Of a stretch of DNA of 64,000 nt, positions 24,220 through 33,329 are shown piece after piece (positions within the stretch are counted from its first letter, which is position 1; the number at the start of each line of letters is the position of its first letter). Position numbers and translations under genes: made by a program. The notes beneath the pieces are model-generated. The model was not told the origin of the DNA. It made no database searches and was given only the letters and a program-made list of their open reading frames with translations. Origin of the DNA: Changchengzhania lutea (GTDB taxonomy: Bacteria; Bacteroidota; Bacteroidia; Flavobacteriales; Flavobacteriaceae); contig NZ_CP039456.1 of NCBI RefSeq assembly GCF_006974145.1, positions 1,704,001 to 1,768,000 on the forward strand. Reading direction: 5' to 3'.

Positions 24220-25251
24220 ATGATCACAATTAATATTACTGCCAAGAGCACCGAGGGGACAGTTAAACAAATACAAGCGGTTTTAGGCGGCACTATTTCT
24301 GAGCGTTGGGGTGAATACGTATTGGATATTGATAATGAAAATGCGATTGGAAGCATTCGCTTTATTACTTTTGATTGGGGCGGTAGCCTATTAGAGTATC
24401 GAATTGTGTTTTTTGAAGAGATTGAGCTCATCATGGATACTTCGGAATTTAATCCTATTCACTTTACTTACTGTTTAAAAGGCCATTGTTTCCATAGCTT
24501 CAGGAAAGCGGATCAACCTATTAAACTGGAGGAGTTGCAACCTGTTATATTCACTAGTAAGGATGACGGGTACAATTACGGCTATTTCCCTAAGGATATA
24601 GAACTGCATATAAACACTATTCAAATAAGTCGTGTCAAGTTTATTAGGAAGCGCTTGAATGATGCGTCCATTTTAAATCAAAAATTATATAAAGTGTTCC
24701 ATGACGACCAGCATGAAAGGGAATTCTCTTATTTTGGAACCTATAATTTAAAATTGGCCCAACTGGTAAAATCACTTAAAAAGGTGAAACAGGAAGGGAT
24801 GATTCGTATCATGCTTATAGAAGGTATTGTCTACCAAATATTGTCGCTACATATGATTCAGCATGACAGGGATGTACAGCGCAAAAAAGGAAAGGCACCA
24901 CTTTTAAAGCGTGAATTAAAAATTATCAGAAAAATTGCAGAGCAAATTACCTTAGATGTTTCAAAGGATTATAATTTGGAAGCTTTGTCTACTCAAACAG
25001 GTTTAACTCAGGCCAAGTTGCAAGAAGGCTTCAAGCATTTCTATGCCAGAACGGTTACAGAATACGTGCGGCATGTACGTTTAGAAAAAGCGAGAGATTT
25101 AATTATAGAAACCGACCTTAATATTTCTCAAATTGTATACTCCATTGGTTTTAGCAGTAGAAGCTATTTCTCTAAAATCTTTAAAAATAAATATGGTATT
25201 AGTCCTAGTGAATTTCAGCAGAATAAAAGAGGATTAGAGATAGTAGCATAA
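24220..25251 (+). CDS. AraC-family transcriptional regulator, paralogue 4
   Basis: A 343-aa regulator when started at the ATG of MITINITAKSTEG; an upstream TTG would add an implausible hydrophobic extension. The N-terminal domain contains DNENAIGSIRFITFDWGGSL, equivalent to the block in the other three paralogues. The C-terminal part has YNLEALSTQTGLTQAKLQEGF and LNISQIVYSIGFSSRSYFSKIFKNKYGISPSEFQ. It is the only one of the four on the plus strand, divergent from the lipoprotein gene with about 200 bp between starts, so it may regulate that gene. Confidence 0.85.
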   Translation: MITINITAKSTEGTVKQIQAVLGGTISERWGEYVLDIDNENAIGSIRFITFDWGGSLLEYRIVFFEEIELIMDTSEFNPIHFTYCLKGHCFHSFRKADQPIKLEELQPVIFTSKDDGYNYGYFPKDIELHINTIQISRVKFIRKRLNDASILNQKLYKVFHDDQHEREFSYFGTYNLKLAQLVKSLKKVKQEGMIRIMLIEGIVYQILSLHMIQHDRDVQRKKGKAPLLKRELKIIRKIAEQITLDVSKDYNLEALSTQTGLTQAKLQEGFKHFYARTVTEYVRHVRLEKARDLIIETDLNISQIVYSIGFSSRSYFSKIFKNKYGISPSEFQQNKRGLEIVA

Positions 25252-25311
25252 AACCTAAAATTACGTTTCTAATTTTTTTATATTTTAAAAGACAATCCAT
25301 TTAATGATTTT

Positions 25312-25857
25312 ATGACGAAAATTATTCCCCAACCCATTAAAAAAGAAGTTTTAGAGGCTTTGTCTTTTTTTCCGCAATTGGAAGATGTCAAGATAACTTT
25401 TCAGATAAAAAAGAATATTAAAAAATCGACTATGCAAGCGCGTCCAGCATTTGGTAGTTTTTTTAAACGCAGAAAGCATAGAAACTATTTGATACTTATT
25501 AGCGAAAAGTTTAAAATAGCAGAAACCTCTTTTTCAACATTACATATTCAATCTGATATTTTAGTGGGTTGGATTGGGCATGAGTTGGGACATATTTTGG
25601 ATTATGAAGGACGCAATAGGTGGAATTTAATAAAATTTGGCATTAACTATTTGTTTTCTGAAGTGTCTATAGTAGAGGCAGAGCGTTCTGCAGATACCTT
25701 TGCTGTAAAACAAGGCATGAAAGACTATATTCTAAAAACGAAAAATTTCATCTTAGATCACGCCGATATTTCTGATGCTTACAAACTTCGAATAAAAAAA
25801 TACTACTTATCTCCAGAGGAAATTATGGAAGTCGTTAACGAACATGAAAATGCATAA
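25312..25857 (+). CDS. Zincin-like protein with HExxH motif (M48-like)
   Basis: A 181-aa protein without signal peptide or membrane helix. GWIGHELGHILDYE places the zinc-binding HExxH at His90, Glu91 and His94; IVEAERSADTFAVKQG from Glu122 provides the usual downstream third ligand of gluzincin-type peptidases (E/D in ExxxD). A basic segment at about 35-60 (KKSTMQARPAFGSFFKRRKHR) precedes it. At this size it is a minimal peptidase domain. It lies 60 bp after an AraC gene and converges on the GH3-type gene. Proteolysis is predicted from the motif; the substrate is unknown. Confidence 0.7.
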   Translation: MTKIIPQPIKKEVLEALSFFPQLEDVKITFQIKKNIKKSTMQARPAFGSFFKRRKHRNYLILISEKFKIAETSFSTLHIQSDILVGWIGHELGHILDYEGRNRWNLIKFGINYLFSEVSIVEAERSADTFAVKQGMKDYILKTKNFILDHADISDAYKLRIKKYYLSPEEIMEVVNEHENA

Positions 25858-25862
25858 TATTC

Positions 25863-27386
25863 TTATTGCTGACTAACAAAGTCTTCCCATTCGGCAAATT
25901 TTTCTTCGTTCATAACGCGTTCCATTTTTACTTGGCCACCTTTCTTCTTGTTGTGCCCGCTCCATTCATGAAATATCTCGCTAGAAATCACATGCACTTT
26001 AACACCTTTTAAAGCCTTGCTTCTCGCCACTTTATAGTTTTTATTAGCGCTTTTTAAAAAGGTATCTAGTGTTTCTGCAACTACATTTTCGTCGGCATTC
26101 ATAGCACTACCTATATACCAAGTATGGTAAAATTCATCATCTTCATAGCGTTTTGCGCAAATGGTATATTCTGAAATTTTAGTATCAAATTCAGATTCTA
26201 AATGATTCATCGCATCATCCATTTTATTTACAGATAATTGAGAGCCCACAGTATTTAAAAAGAACTTGGTACGACCTGTAATTTTAATTTCGGCACGTTC
26301 TGTGTCTGTAAACTCAATGGTATCACCAATAATGTAGCGCCAGGCACCACTAACGGTACTCATAATGAGCACATAATCTTGATTGGTAGTTACATCTTTT
26401 AATGCCACCGTTGGGGCATCATCAGTTAAAGAACCATCTTCGTTGATATACTCGGGCTTAAAAGGGACAAATTCATAATAGATGCCATTGTCTGTAATAA
26501 GTTGCATAGCATCCGTTTCTGGTCTGGTCTGGCAGGCGATAAAACCTTCTGAAGCTAAATACGTATCGATAACCGTTACAGGTTTGCCCATTAAAGCTCG
26601 AAAACTTTTTTCGTATGGTGCAAATGCGACACCACCAGAGGTATACACTTGTAAGTTTGGCCAAATATCGTGTATGTTTTCAAGATTATGATATTCAATC
26701 ACTTTTTGAAGCATGAGTTCTATCCAAGATGGAATGCCACTAAGTGCACCAATATCCCATTCTTCGGCACGTTCGGCAATACGTTGTACGCGTTCGTCCC
26801 AATCGTCAATTTTAGCAATTTCGACACCAGGTTTATAATAATTTTGAAACCAAAATGGGATATTACTTGCACTAATACCACTTATTTCGCCTTCTAATTT
26901 ATCATTGCGTTCTTCTAAATCTGTAGAACTGCCTAACATCATGATTTCTTTTTCGAAAAATTCGGCAGGAAAATCAAAATTATTTAATGCCAGTACTTGA
27001 TTTATTCCGGCCTTTCTTATCGCATCTATCATGGCGTCTGTTACTGGTATTCTTTTGCTTTCCTTTCCTGTTGTACCAGAACTCAAAGCAAAATAAGATG
27101 GCTCTTCTGGCCAGGTCACATTGGTTTCTCCTTCATGCAGTTTATGCCACCACTCATCATTAATTTTATTATAATCAAAATATGGTATCGTCTGCGAAAA
27201 CATTGTACTTGGTGCTTCAGAATCTAAAATAGCTTCAAAATGGTAGAATTCTCCAAACTGCGTATTTTTGGCTTCTGTTAGAAGGTTTTTAAGGACTTCT
27301 TCCTGTGCCGTAACATGGTTGGAATTTGATGTAAAATAATCTGCGGCATAAATAATGCCTTTAATAATGTTTCCTAATATGGCCAT
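25863..27386 (-). CDS. GH3-type acyl-adenylate/amido synthetase
   Basis: A 507-aa member of the GH3 auxin-responsive-promoter family (the plant JAR1 family, unrelated to glycoside hydrolase 3). It is predicted to adenylate a carboxylic acid and transfer it to an amine. Motifs: FALSSGTTGKESKRIPVT (about residues 100-117, phosphate-binding loop), SGGVAFAPYE and YLASEGFIA (acyl-acid binding), and YIIGDTIEFTD (adenylate binding). Bacteroidota commonly carry this gene near lipid genes. It is separated by 18 bp from the cardiolipin synthase gene upstream and is probably in the same operon. The natural substrate is not known. Confidence 0.85.
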   Translation of the reverse strand: MAILGNIIKGIIYAADYFTSNSNHVTAQEEVLKNLLTEAKNTQFGEFYHFEAILDSEAPSTMFSQTIPYFDYNKINDEWWHKLHEGETNVTWPEEPSYFALSSGTTGKESKRIPVTDAMIDAIRKAGINQVLALNNFDFPAEFFEKEIMMLGSSTDLEERNDKLEGEISGISASNIPFWFQNYYKPGVEIAKIDDWDERVQRIAERAEEWDIGALSGIPSWIELMLQKVIEYHNLENIHDIWPNLQVYTSGGVAFAPYEKSFRALMGKPVTVIDTYLASEGFIACQTRPETDAMQLITDNGIYYEFVPFKPEYINEDGSLTDDAPTVALKDVTTNQDYVLIMSTVSGAWRYIIGDTIEFTDTERAEIKITGRTKFFLNTVGSQLSVNKMDDAMNHLESEFDTKISEYTICAKRYEDDEFYHTWYIGSAMNADENVVAETLDTFLKSANKNYKVARSKALKGVKVHVISSEIFHEWSGHNKKKGGQVKMERVMNEEKFAEWEDFVSQQ

Positions 27387-27404
27387 TTTTTGTTTTTTTA
27401 AATA

Positions 27405-28829
27405 TTATAATAAGGGACTAAATATTTTAGCCATCCCCTCTAAAAGTTTATCTGATACGGGTCTTTCTTTAAACGTTCGATAGTTTAATACGCGGCAATT
27501 TTTAATGTTGTTTTCGAAATCCTCTACCATTTCAATAGCGATGGCTTCGTCAAATATCAAGGTGTTCACCTCATAGTTGTATTCAAAACTTCTATAATCA
27601 AAATTACCAGAACCAATAGAAGCAATTTGCTTGTCAATAACAATAACCTTACTGTGTGAAAAGGTGTCTTTTAGCGTGTAGATATTAACCCCTACTTCTA
27701 ACAAACTTTCAAAATTGCCAAACATACTGTTTTTGGCCATTTTACTATCGCTATTTGTAGGCACCATAATATTCACTTTCACACCTCTTAATACGGCCAT
27801 TTTTAAGGCTTCTAACAGCATTCTATTAGGAATAAAATAAGGGTTTTCTATATGGATGCTTTCTTCTGCACTATGTACCATCGTTACATACTGATGCAAA
27901 ATAGAAAGGTGTTTTAAATCTGGACCACCACAAACAATCTGTAAAAGGGAGTCGCCTGCCTTGGTTTGTTTTGGGAGGTATTTTTTGTTGGTAAGTAGGG
28001 TTTCGTTACTTGCAAAATAATAATCTTTAATAAAAACACGATGCAAATGATCTACAACACTGCCTTCTAGCTTGATATGTAAATCGTCCCAAATTCCCAT
28101 TGGAGAATGATCTGAAATGTACTTATCTGAAATATTCACACCACCTGCAAAGGCCACACAACCATCTATAACTATAATTTTACGATGATTTCTAAAATTG
28201 AGCGTTGATAAAATAGTACTTAACTTAATTGGCAAGATTGGAAAGACATGCACCCCGGTTTTTTTTAGCTTCTTAATCGTTTTATCTTTCCAACCGAAAC
28301 TTCCTAGGGCATCATATAGAATGCGTACTTCAACACCTTCTTCAACTTTTTTTTGGAAAAGGGCGCACAATTTATCTAATATCTCTCCTTCTTCCAGAAT
28401 ATAATATTGCAAATGAATAAAATATTTAGCATCATGTAAGGCCTTAAATATAAGGTCAAAGGTGTCTTGGCCATTTTTAAGCAATGTCACACTATTTCCA
28501 TCAATAGCTGGAAAACCAGAACTATTTTCTAAAAGTTTAGCAATTCTTCCAAACTTATCAGAATCAAATTTATGCTTAAATTCTTCTATATTTTCACTGG
28601 TATGGTTTAAATCGTATAACCGCCTTTTGGCATTAAAATTAAGGGTAAAAAACCTGAATTTTTTTCGGTTTATACCAAAGAGCATGTATAAAATAACCCC
28701 AAGTATAGGAAAAACAATCACAACAAAAATCCAACCAATAGAACGTGCTGGTCTATTCCCATAAAGTATAATGCTCAAAATTGCCCAAAGCGTGCTTATA
28801 GCATAAAGAATTAAAAAAGCGTATAACAT
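27405..28829 (-). CDS. cls: Cardiolipin synthase (phospholipase D superfamily)
   Basis: A 474-aa membrane enzyme that condenses two phosphatidylglycerols into cardiolipin. Two N-terminal membrane helices (MLYAFLILYAISTLWAILSI; SIGWIFVVIVFPILGVILYMLF) precede two catalytic HKD motifs: HRKIIVIDGCVAFAGGVNISD and HSKVIVIDKQIASIGSGNFD. The ATG at 28829 gives the usual compact N-terminus; a TTG 16 codons earlier would add RRNIDNFQYSKYSNY. It probably leads a two-gene operon with the GH3-type synthetase. It fits the membrane-stress theme of the neighbourhood. Confidence 0.9.
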   Translation of the reverse strand: MLYAFLILYAISTLWAILSIILYGNRPARSIGWIFVVIVFPILGVILYMLFGINRKKFRFFTLNFNAKRRLYDLNHTSENIEEFKHKFDSDKFGRIAKLLENSSGFPAIDGNSVTLLKNGQDTFDLIFKALHDAKYFIHLQYYILEEGEILDKLCALFQKKVEEGVEVRILYDALGSFGWKDKTIKKLKKTGVHVFPILPIKLSTILSTLNFRNHRKIIVIDGCVAFAGGVNISDKYISDHSPMGIWDDLHIKLEGSVVDHLHRVFIKDYYFASNETLLTNKKYLPKQTKAGDSLLQIVCGGPDLKHLSILHQYVTMVHSAEESIHIENPYFIPNRMLLEALKMAVLRGVKVNIMVPTNSDSKMAKNSMFGNFESLLEVGVNIYTLKDTFSHSKVIVIDKQIASIGSGNFDYRSFEYNYEVNTLIFDEAIAIEMVEDFENNIKNCRVLNYRTFKERPVSDKLLEGMAKIFSPLL

Positions 28830-29073
28830 GTAATTTGAATATTTTGAATATTGAAAGTTATCAATATTTCTTCGCAATTTAAAACCTTATTATCAAAGCA
28901 TTGTGCTCATTTACAATAAGCATTAGCAATTATTATAGTTTAACTCATAATCTGCTCAAAAAGCGTCTCTAAATCAGGTAAATTTATCGGTGAGGGGTAT
29001 AATAAAATAGATTAAATCAACAAATGTGCTAAAAACTGTGTCAATATTGCTAATTTTTAAAGTATTGAGGCTA

Positions 29074-29081
29074 TACTTTTG
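29074..29081 (+). promoter_or_regulatory. -7 promoter box of the DUF1328 gene
   Basis: TACTTTTG is a perfect match to TAnnTTTG, 37 bases before the ATG of the small membrane protein. A TTGC at 29047-29050 could be the -33 element, although the spacing is slightly long. Confidence 0.55.
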
Positions 29082-29118
29082 TCGGGTTAAAAAGAATTGA
29101 ATTTTGAACCTTATTTTT

Positions 29119-29277
29119 ATGTTGCGCTATCCCATAGTTTATCTGGCTATCTCATTAATTTCCGGGATCTTAGGATTTGGCGGCGTTGCTGAGTCGGCAT
29201 CTGGAATAGCTATATGGTTCTTCTTCCTTTTTCTTGCACTCTTTGTGATCTGTACCTTAAGCAGGTTAAAAAGATAA
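29119..29277 (+). CDS. DUF1328-family small membrane protein (YtjA-like)
   Basis: A 52-aa protein, too short for most gene callers but clear: LRYPIVYLAISLISGILGFG, GVAESASGIAIWFFFLFLAL, then a basic end SRLKR. The two hydrophobic helices with the G-F-G-G-V-A central turn are diagnostic of DUF1328. Family members are small inner-membrane proteins often induced by general or osmotic stress; the molecular function is unknown. A perfect -7 box precedes it. The topoisomerase IB gene follows after 168 bp and may have a separate promoter. Confidence 0.85.
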   Translation: MLRYPIVYLAISLISGILGFGGVAESASGIAIWFFFLFLALFVICTLSRLKR

Positions 29278-29445
29278 ATTTAAATCTCATTACCAAGATT
29301 TAAACAAGTGCTTACAATAGTTTGACAACTATTTTAATAGTAGTTATTCAAACACAGCAACCCAACTAATTTATCAAAATTTTTTTAAAAAGCATTTAAA
29401 GAGTTGATTTCTAATGGAGGTCTACTTTTTGCAAAAAATATTGTC

Positions 29446-30555
29446 ATGGTACATATTAATGGTAAAATTGGGAATAACGGTGTTATTAAAGATATAACGA
29501 AACGACCGGAAGCGGTTTTAGATTTGTATAATCTAATCTATGCGCAACCTGAGATGTTGAATATTAGCAGATCTTCTAAAACTGAAAGCACTTACATATA
29601 TAAAATGAATGGGAAAGAAATTATTAATCCCACAGAAATAGAACGGATTAATAATTTAGTTATCCCGCCTGCATGGAAAAAGGTAAAGATTGCTAACCAG
29701 GATAATGCTCATTTGCAAGCGGTTGGTAGGGATGATAAAAACCGAAAGCAATATATATATCATCCCAAATGGAATGTTATTAGAAACCAGACTAAATTTA
29801 CCAAGTTAAATGATTTTGCTAGTGCTTTGCCTAAAATGAGAGAACAGATTGCACTTGATATAGAACAGAAAGCATGGAACAAAACCAAAGTTTTAGCTAT
29901 TGTTATTAGGCTCCTTGAAGAATCTCACATTAGGGTTGGTAATTCATATTACACCAGAAAGAATAAAACCTATGGCTTGTCAACACTTAGAAGTCGTCAT
30001 TTGAATATTTCTAAAAATAAACTGAATATTGAATTTATAGGTAAAAAAGGTAAAAAGAATAAGGTCACTATTGAAAATAAAAAACTTGTAAAACTAGTTA
30101 ACAGATGCGAAGAAATTCCTGGTTGGAGACTTTTTCAATATTATGATGAAAATGGTGATGAGCACGCTGTGGAAAGTCAAATGATTAATGAATATATTCA
30201 AGAAATAAGCGGAGAGAATTTTTCTGCCAAGGATTTTAGAACATGGTCTGCGTCTTTAATTTGTTTTGATGCATTAAAGCAATTCAAATATTCAAAAAAG
30301 GAATCAACACGCGAAAAACATGTTATTCAGGCCATTGACCAAGCCGCAGAGTCCTTAAATAATACACGCGCTGTTTGTAAAAAATATTATGTCCATCCAG
30401 TTATTATAAATAGCTATATTGATGGGAGTATTGACCCTTTTTTTAAGCAGATCAGCAAAACCAAATCAAAATCGGAATACGAGCTTCAACCCAACGAACG
30501 TGCCTTAAAGGCCTTATTAAAAACCTATAAACCAGAAGCATTAATTTTAGAATAA
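29446..30555 (+). CDS. DNA topoisomerase IB (eukaryotic/poxvirus-like)
   Basis: A 369-aa type IB topoisomerase that relaxes supercoils through a 3'-phosphotyrosyl intermediate. Motifs: VIPPAWKKV (DNA-binding N-domain), ESHIRVGNSYYTRKNKTYGLSTL (first catalytic Arg and Lys region), KDFRTWSASL (second Arg region), and NTRAVCKKYYVHPVI with catalytic Tyr315. The ATG at 29446 is preferred over a TTG 14 codons earlier because the extension is not conserved-looking. Bacterial topoisomerase IB is a patchily distributed, non-essential enzyme often found with stress and DNA-repair genes, as here. Confidence 0.9.
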   Translation: MVHINGKIGNNGVIKDITKRPEAVLDLYNLIYAQPEMLNISRSSKTESTYIYKMNGKEIINPTEIERINNLVIPPAWKKVKIANQDNAHLQAVGRDDKNRKQYIYHPKWNVIRNQTKFTKLNDFASALPKMREQIALDIEQKAWNKTKVLAIVIRLLEESHIRVGNSYYTRKNKTYGLSTLRSRHLNISKNKLNIEFIGKKGKKNKVTIENKKLVKLVNRCEEIPGWRLFQYYDENGDEHAVESQMINEYIQEISGENFSAKDFRTWSASLICFDALKQFKYSKKESTREKHVIQAIDQAAESLNNTRAVCKKYYVHPVIINSYIDGSIDPFFKQISKTKSKSEYELQPNERALKALLKTYKPEALILE

Positions 30556-30643
30556 ATTACTATAAGTTGGGGGTTATCATTTTTTTTAATTAGCTTCATA
30601 AGCTCATTATTACCCAAATAAATTTACAAAGAGAACTTAACTT

Positions 30644-31906
30644 ATGTCATTTTCGCGCACCCAAGAAAAACTTAAAATTTTAGCCGATGCGGCCAAGTAC
30701 GATGTGTCTTGTTCTTCAAGTGGAAGTCATCGTTCCAATGCTTCAAAAGGACTAGGCGATGCAACGGGCATGGGCATTTGCCATAGTTATACGCAAGATG
30801 GTCGTTGTGTTTCTTTACTAAAAATTTTACTTACAAATCATTGCATTTTTGATTGCGCGTATTGTGTGACAAGAAAAAGTAACGATATAAAACGAGCCGC
30901 TTTTAAAGTACAAGAAGTCGTCGATTTAACAATCAATTTTTATAGAAGAAATTATATTGAAGGCTTGTTTCTTAGTTCTGGTATTTTTAAAAATGCCGAT
31001 TATACTATGGAGCGCCTGGTAGCCGTAGCGAAGAAATTAAGAACTGAAGAAAATTTTAACGGCTATATTCATTTAAAATCCATTCCTGGAGCTTCAGATG
31101 AATTAATGCGAGAAGCCGGTTTGTATGCTGATAGATTGAGTGTTAACATCGAAATACCAACAAAAGCAGGTTTGAAAATGTTGGCGCCAGATAAGAATCA
31201 TTCAGACTTTATTAAACCCATGAGGAAGGTTAAAAATGAAATCATTCAATATAAATCTGAAAAGAAAATAATAAAAAGCACGCCTAAATATGCTCCCGCA
31301 GGACAAAGTACTCAAATGATTATAGGAGCAAGTGGAGAGAGTGATTTTCAAATTATGCAATCTTCAAATTTTTATTATAAAGCATTTAATTTAAAGCGAG
31401 TATATTATTCAGGTTACGTGCCAATAAGTTACGATAATAGACTACCTCAAATTGGTACAGAAGTTCCTATGCTTAGAGAGAATAGGTTGTACCAAACCGA
31501 TTGGCTCATGCGATTTTATGGTTTTGAATTTGACGAGATTCTCAATCAGAATTACCAGCAATTAGATTTGGATATAGACCCCAAGTTATCGTGGGCATTA
31601 AGACACATTGAGCAATTTCCTATCGATATTAACACTGCAGATAAGAGGATGCTGGCTAGGGTACCAGGTTTGGGAATGAGATCAGTGTATAAAATTTTGC
31701 ATGCTCGAAAATTTAGAGATCTCAACTGGGAACATCTAAAAAACCTTGGCGTAGCCTTAAATAGGGCGAAGTATTTTATTATATGCAATTCTAGAGATTT
31801 CGAACGTAAAGATTTAATGCCCTCTCAGATTAAATGGCATATTTTAAATACGACTAAAAGTAAATATAAGAACGTTTTTAACAACCAGTTAAGTTTATTT
31901 GGATAA
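30644..31906 (+). CDS. Putative DNA modification/repair radical SAM protein
   Basis: A 420-aa iron-sulfur enzyme. The radical-SAM cluster motif is CIFDCAYC (Cys67, Cys71, Cys74). The C-terminal ~90 residues contain helix-hairpin-helix DNA-binding motifs (INTADKRMLARVPGLGMRSVYKIL). This domain order defines a Bacteroidota/Firmicutes family nearly always encoded with a DUF4130 partner, as here: the stop and the next ATG overlap in TAATG. The pair is predicted to modify or repair DNA, with the reaction unestablished to my knowledge. It lies 88 bp after topoisomerase IB in the same direction and may be cotranscribed with it. Confidence 0.85.
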   Translation: MSFSRTQEKLKILADAAKYDVSCSSSGSHRSNASKGLGDATGMGICHSYTQDGRCVSLLKILLTNHCIFDCAYCVTRKSNDIKRAAFKVQEVVDLTINFYRRNYIEGLFLSSGIFKNADYTMERLVAVAKKLRTEENFNGYIHLKSIPGASDELMREAGLYADRLSVNIEIPTKAGLKMLAPDKNHSDFIKPMRKVKNEIIQYKSEKKIIKSTPKYAPAGQSTQMIIGASGESDFQIMQSSNFYYKAFNLKRVYYSGYVPISYDNRLPQIGTEVPMLRENRLYQTDWLMRFYGFEFDEILNQNYQQLDLDIDPKLSWALRHIEQFPIDINTADKRMLARVPGLGMRSVYKILHARKFRDLNWEHLKNLGVALNRAKYFIICNSRDFERKDLMPSQIKWHILNTTKSKYKNVFNNQLSLFG

Positions 31907-32673
31907 TGGAGGTGTCATTAATTTACGATGGCACATTTGATGGCTTTTTAAGTGCTGTATTTGAGGCATTTGAACTGAAAGCTAGCAAGGTTAATATCCA
32001 AAAGCAATCACAGGTTCAAAACACCATATTTTCTGAAAGTGTTGAGGTGACCACCGATCATAAGAAATCTGATCGTGTTTGGAATGGGCTTAAAAAGAAA
32101 TTATCGGCCTATGGCCGCAACCAATTGTATTATGCCTTTTTAAGTGAAATAGTTCATGTTGAAAATGTGCTCTATGATTATATTCAGCAAACTTTTAGTT
32201 CTTCAAAATCTATAGAAAAAGATTTTTCGAATGCAACTGTTTTAAAAATTTCGAAGTTGGCAAAAAGTGTTGGGAGAGAGAAGCATAGGATGGAGGCTTT
32301 TGTTCGTTTTAAATTAACGAAAGATGATATCTATTTTGCAAATATTGAACCAGATTTTAATGTGCTTCCGTTGATTTCAAAACATTTCGAAAGACGATAT
32401 GCGGATCAAAAATGGATAATTTATGACATTAAGAGAAAATTTGGGATATATTATAATTTAAAAGATGTTGAAGTTATCGAAATAAATTTTTCTCCAGACT
32501 TTAATTTCACAAAAACTGATGGTGAATATTTTAAAGATGAAGAACTTGATTTTCAGCAATTGTGGCAGGACTATTTTAAAAGTACAAACATTGAATCTCG
32601 TATAAATATGGCGTTGCATATTAGGCATGTTCCAAAGCGTTACTGGAAATACCTAAGCGAAAAACAAGTCTAA
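31906..32673 (+). CDS. TIGR03915/DUF4130-family DNA repair partner protein
   Basis: A 255-aa cytoplasmic protein with the family opening LIYDGTFDGFLSAVFEAFE and the central RMEAFVRFKLTKDDIYFANIEPDFNVLP, ending HIRHVPKRYWKYLSEKQ. Members are always paired with the radical SAM protein encoded immediately upstream; the one-base overlap implies coupled translation and probably a complex. Some relatives are fused to uracil-DNA-glycosylase-like domains, which supports a base-repair role. No catalytic residues are established, so the part it plays is inferred from association. Confidence 0.85.
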   Translation: MEVSLIYDGTFDGFLSAVFEAFELKASKVNIQKQSQVQNTIFSESVEVTTDHKKSDRVWNGLKKKLSAYGRNQLYYAFLSEIVHVENVLYDYIQQTFSSSKSIEKDFSNATVLKISKLAKSVGREKHRMEAFVRFKLTKDDIYFANIEPDFNVLPLISKHFERRYADQKWIIYDIKRKFGIYYNLKDVEVIEINFSPDFNFTKTDGEYFKDEELDFQQLWQDYFKSTNIESRINMALHIRHVPKRYWKYLSEKQV

Positions 32674-32707
32674 AAGTTTAGGTACAATTGAAGTTAAACG
32701 AGGGTGC

Positions 32708-32872
32708 TTAAATAAGAACACCTGATAAAATAACAGCAAGGATTAGCAATACTAGAACAGCTATTACAAAATAAGTAACGTTTTTAGTGATTTTATCTTT
32801 TTGGAATATATAATTGCTTTTTTCTTCTTCAGGCTCTTTTACAAAATCAAAATTTCCTTTTTCTTTTTTCAT
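32708..32872 (-). CDS. Small single-pass membrane protein
   Basis: A 54-aa protein: charged N-terminus (KKEKGNFDFVKEPEEEKSN), then KDKITKNV and one membrane helix (TYFVIAVLVLLILAVILSGV). No family recognised. It follows the ArsC-like gene by 18 bp on the same strand, so it is the last gene of a three-gene stress-type operon with the YqaE-like and ArsC-like genes. Translation is supported by the clean hydrophilic-to-hydrophobic layout. Confidence 0.65.
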   Translation of the reverse strand: MKKEKGNFDFVKEPEEEKSNYIFQKDKITKNVTYFVIAVLVLLILAVILSGVLI

Positions 32873-32890
32873 AATATTTTTTTTAGTCTT

Positions 32891-33328
32891 CTATTTGAAG
32901 TTCTCATCTTCAATGGCATCATCCATTGTATGTCCTTTTTCTATGCCTGCCGAATCCACACCAAAAAATTCGAAAAAATCAAATCGATTGGTAATTACTC
33001 TGTACTTTTCACCATTAATAGCAATGGGTTGTTGTAATAGAGCAGGGTTCGCATTAATAAGTTTAATCCAATCATGATCGCTAAAATCTGACCCATCACC
33101 TAGTTCTGGAGCGTCAGGATGATCTGAAACAAATAATTCTGAAAAGGGTATATTTAGTTTTTCAGAGAGTTCTGCCCAAATCGTATCTGCAATCTTAGTT
33201 TTTTCTAATTCAATTGTCTGTATGTGTTTGTCAACACTGTTTGCATAGGCAAGAACCTTCTTGCCTAAATCGGAATCGCTAGAATATATATAGGTTAGCT
33301 GGTGTTTATCTGTAGCTAAAATACCCAT
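32891..33328 (-). CDS. ArsC/Spx-like thioredoxin-fold protein lacking the catalytic cysteine
   Basis: A 145-aa protein with the fold pattern of the arsenate reductase/Spx family: beta strand LTYIYSSDSDLGKKVLAYA, helix, IELEKTKIADTIWAELSEKL, then WIKLINANPALLQQPIAINGEK, which aligns with the NP.L.qRPiv block. The N-terminal CxxC or single active Cys of ArsC/Spx is replaced (YSSDSD), so arsenate or disulfide reduction is unlikely. It starts two bases after the YqaE-like gene ends. It may be a regulator or a stress-adapted paralogue. Confidence 0.65.
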   Translation of the reverse strand: MGILATDKHQLTYIYSSDSDLGKKVLAYANSVDKHIQTIELEKTKIADTIWAELSEKLNIPFSELFVSDHPDAPELGDGSDFSDHDWIKLINANPALLQQPIAINGEKYRVITNRFDFFEFFGVDSAGIEKGHTMDDAIEDENFK

Positions 33329-33329
33329 C

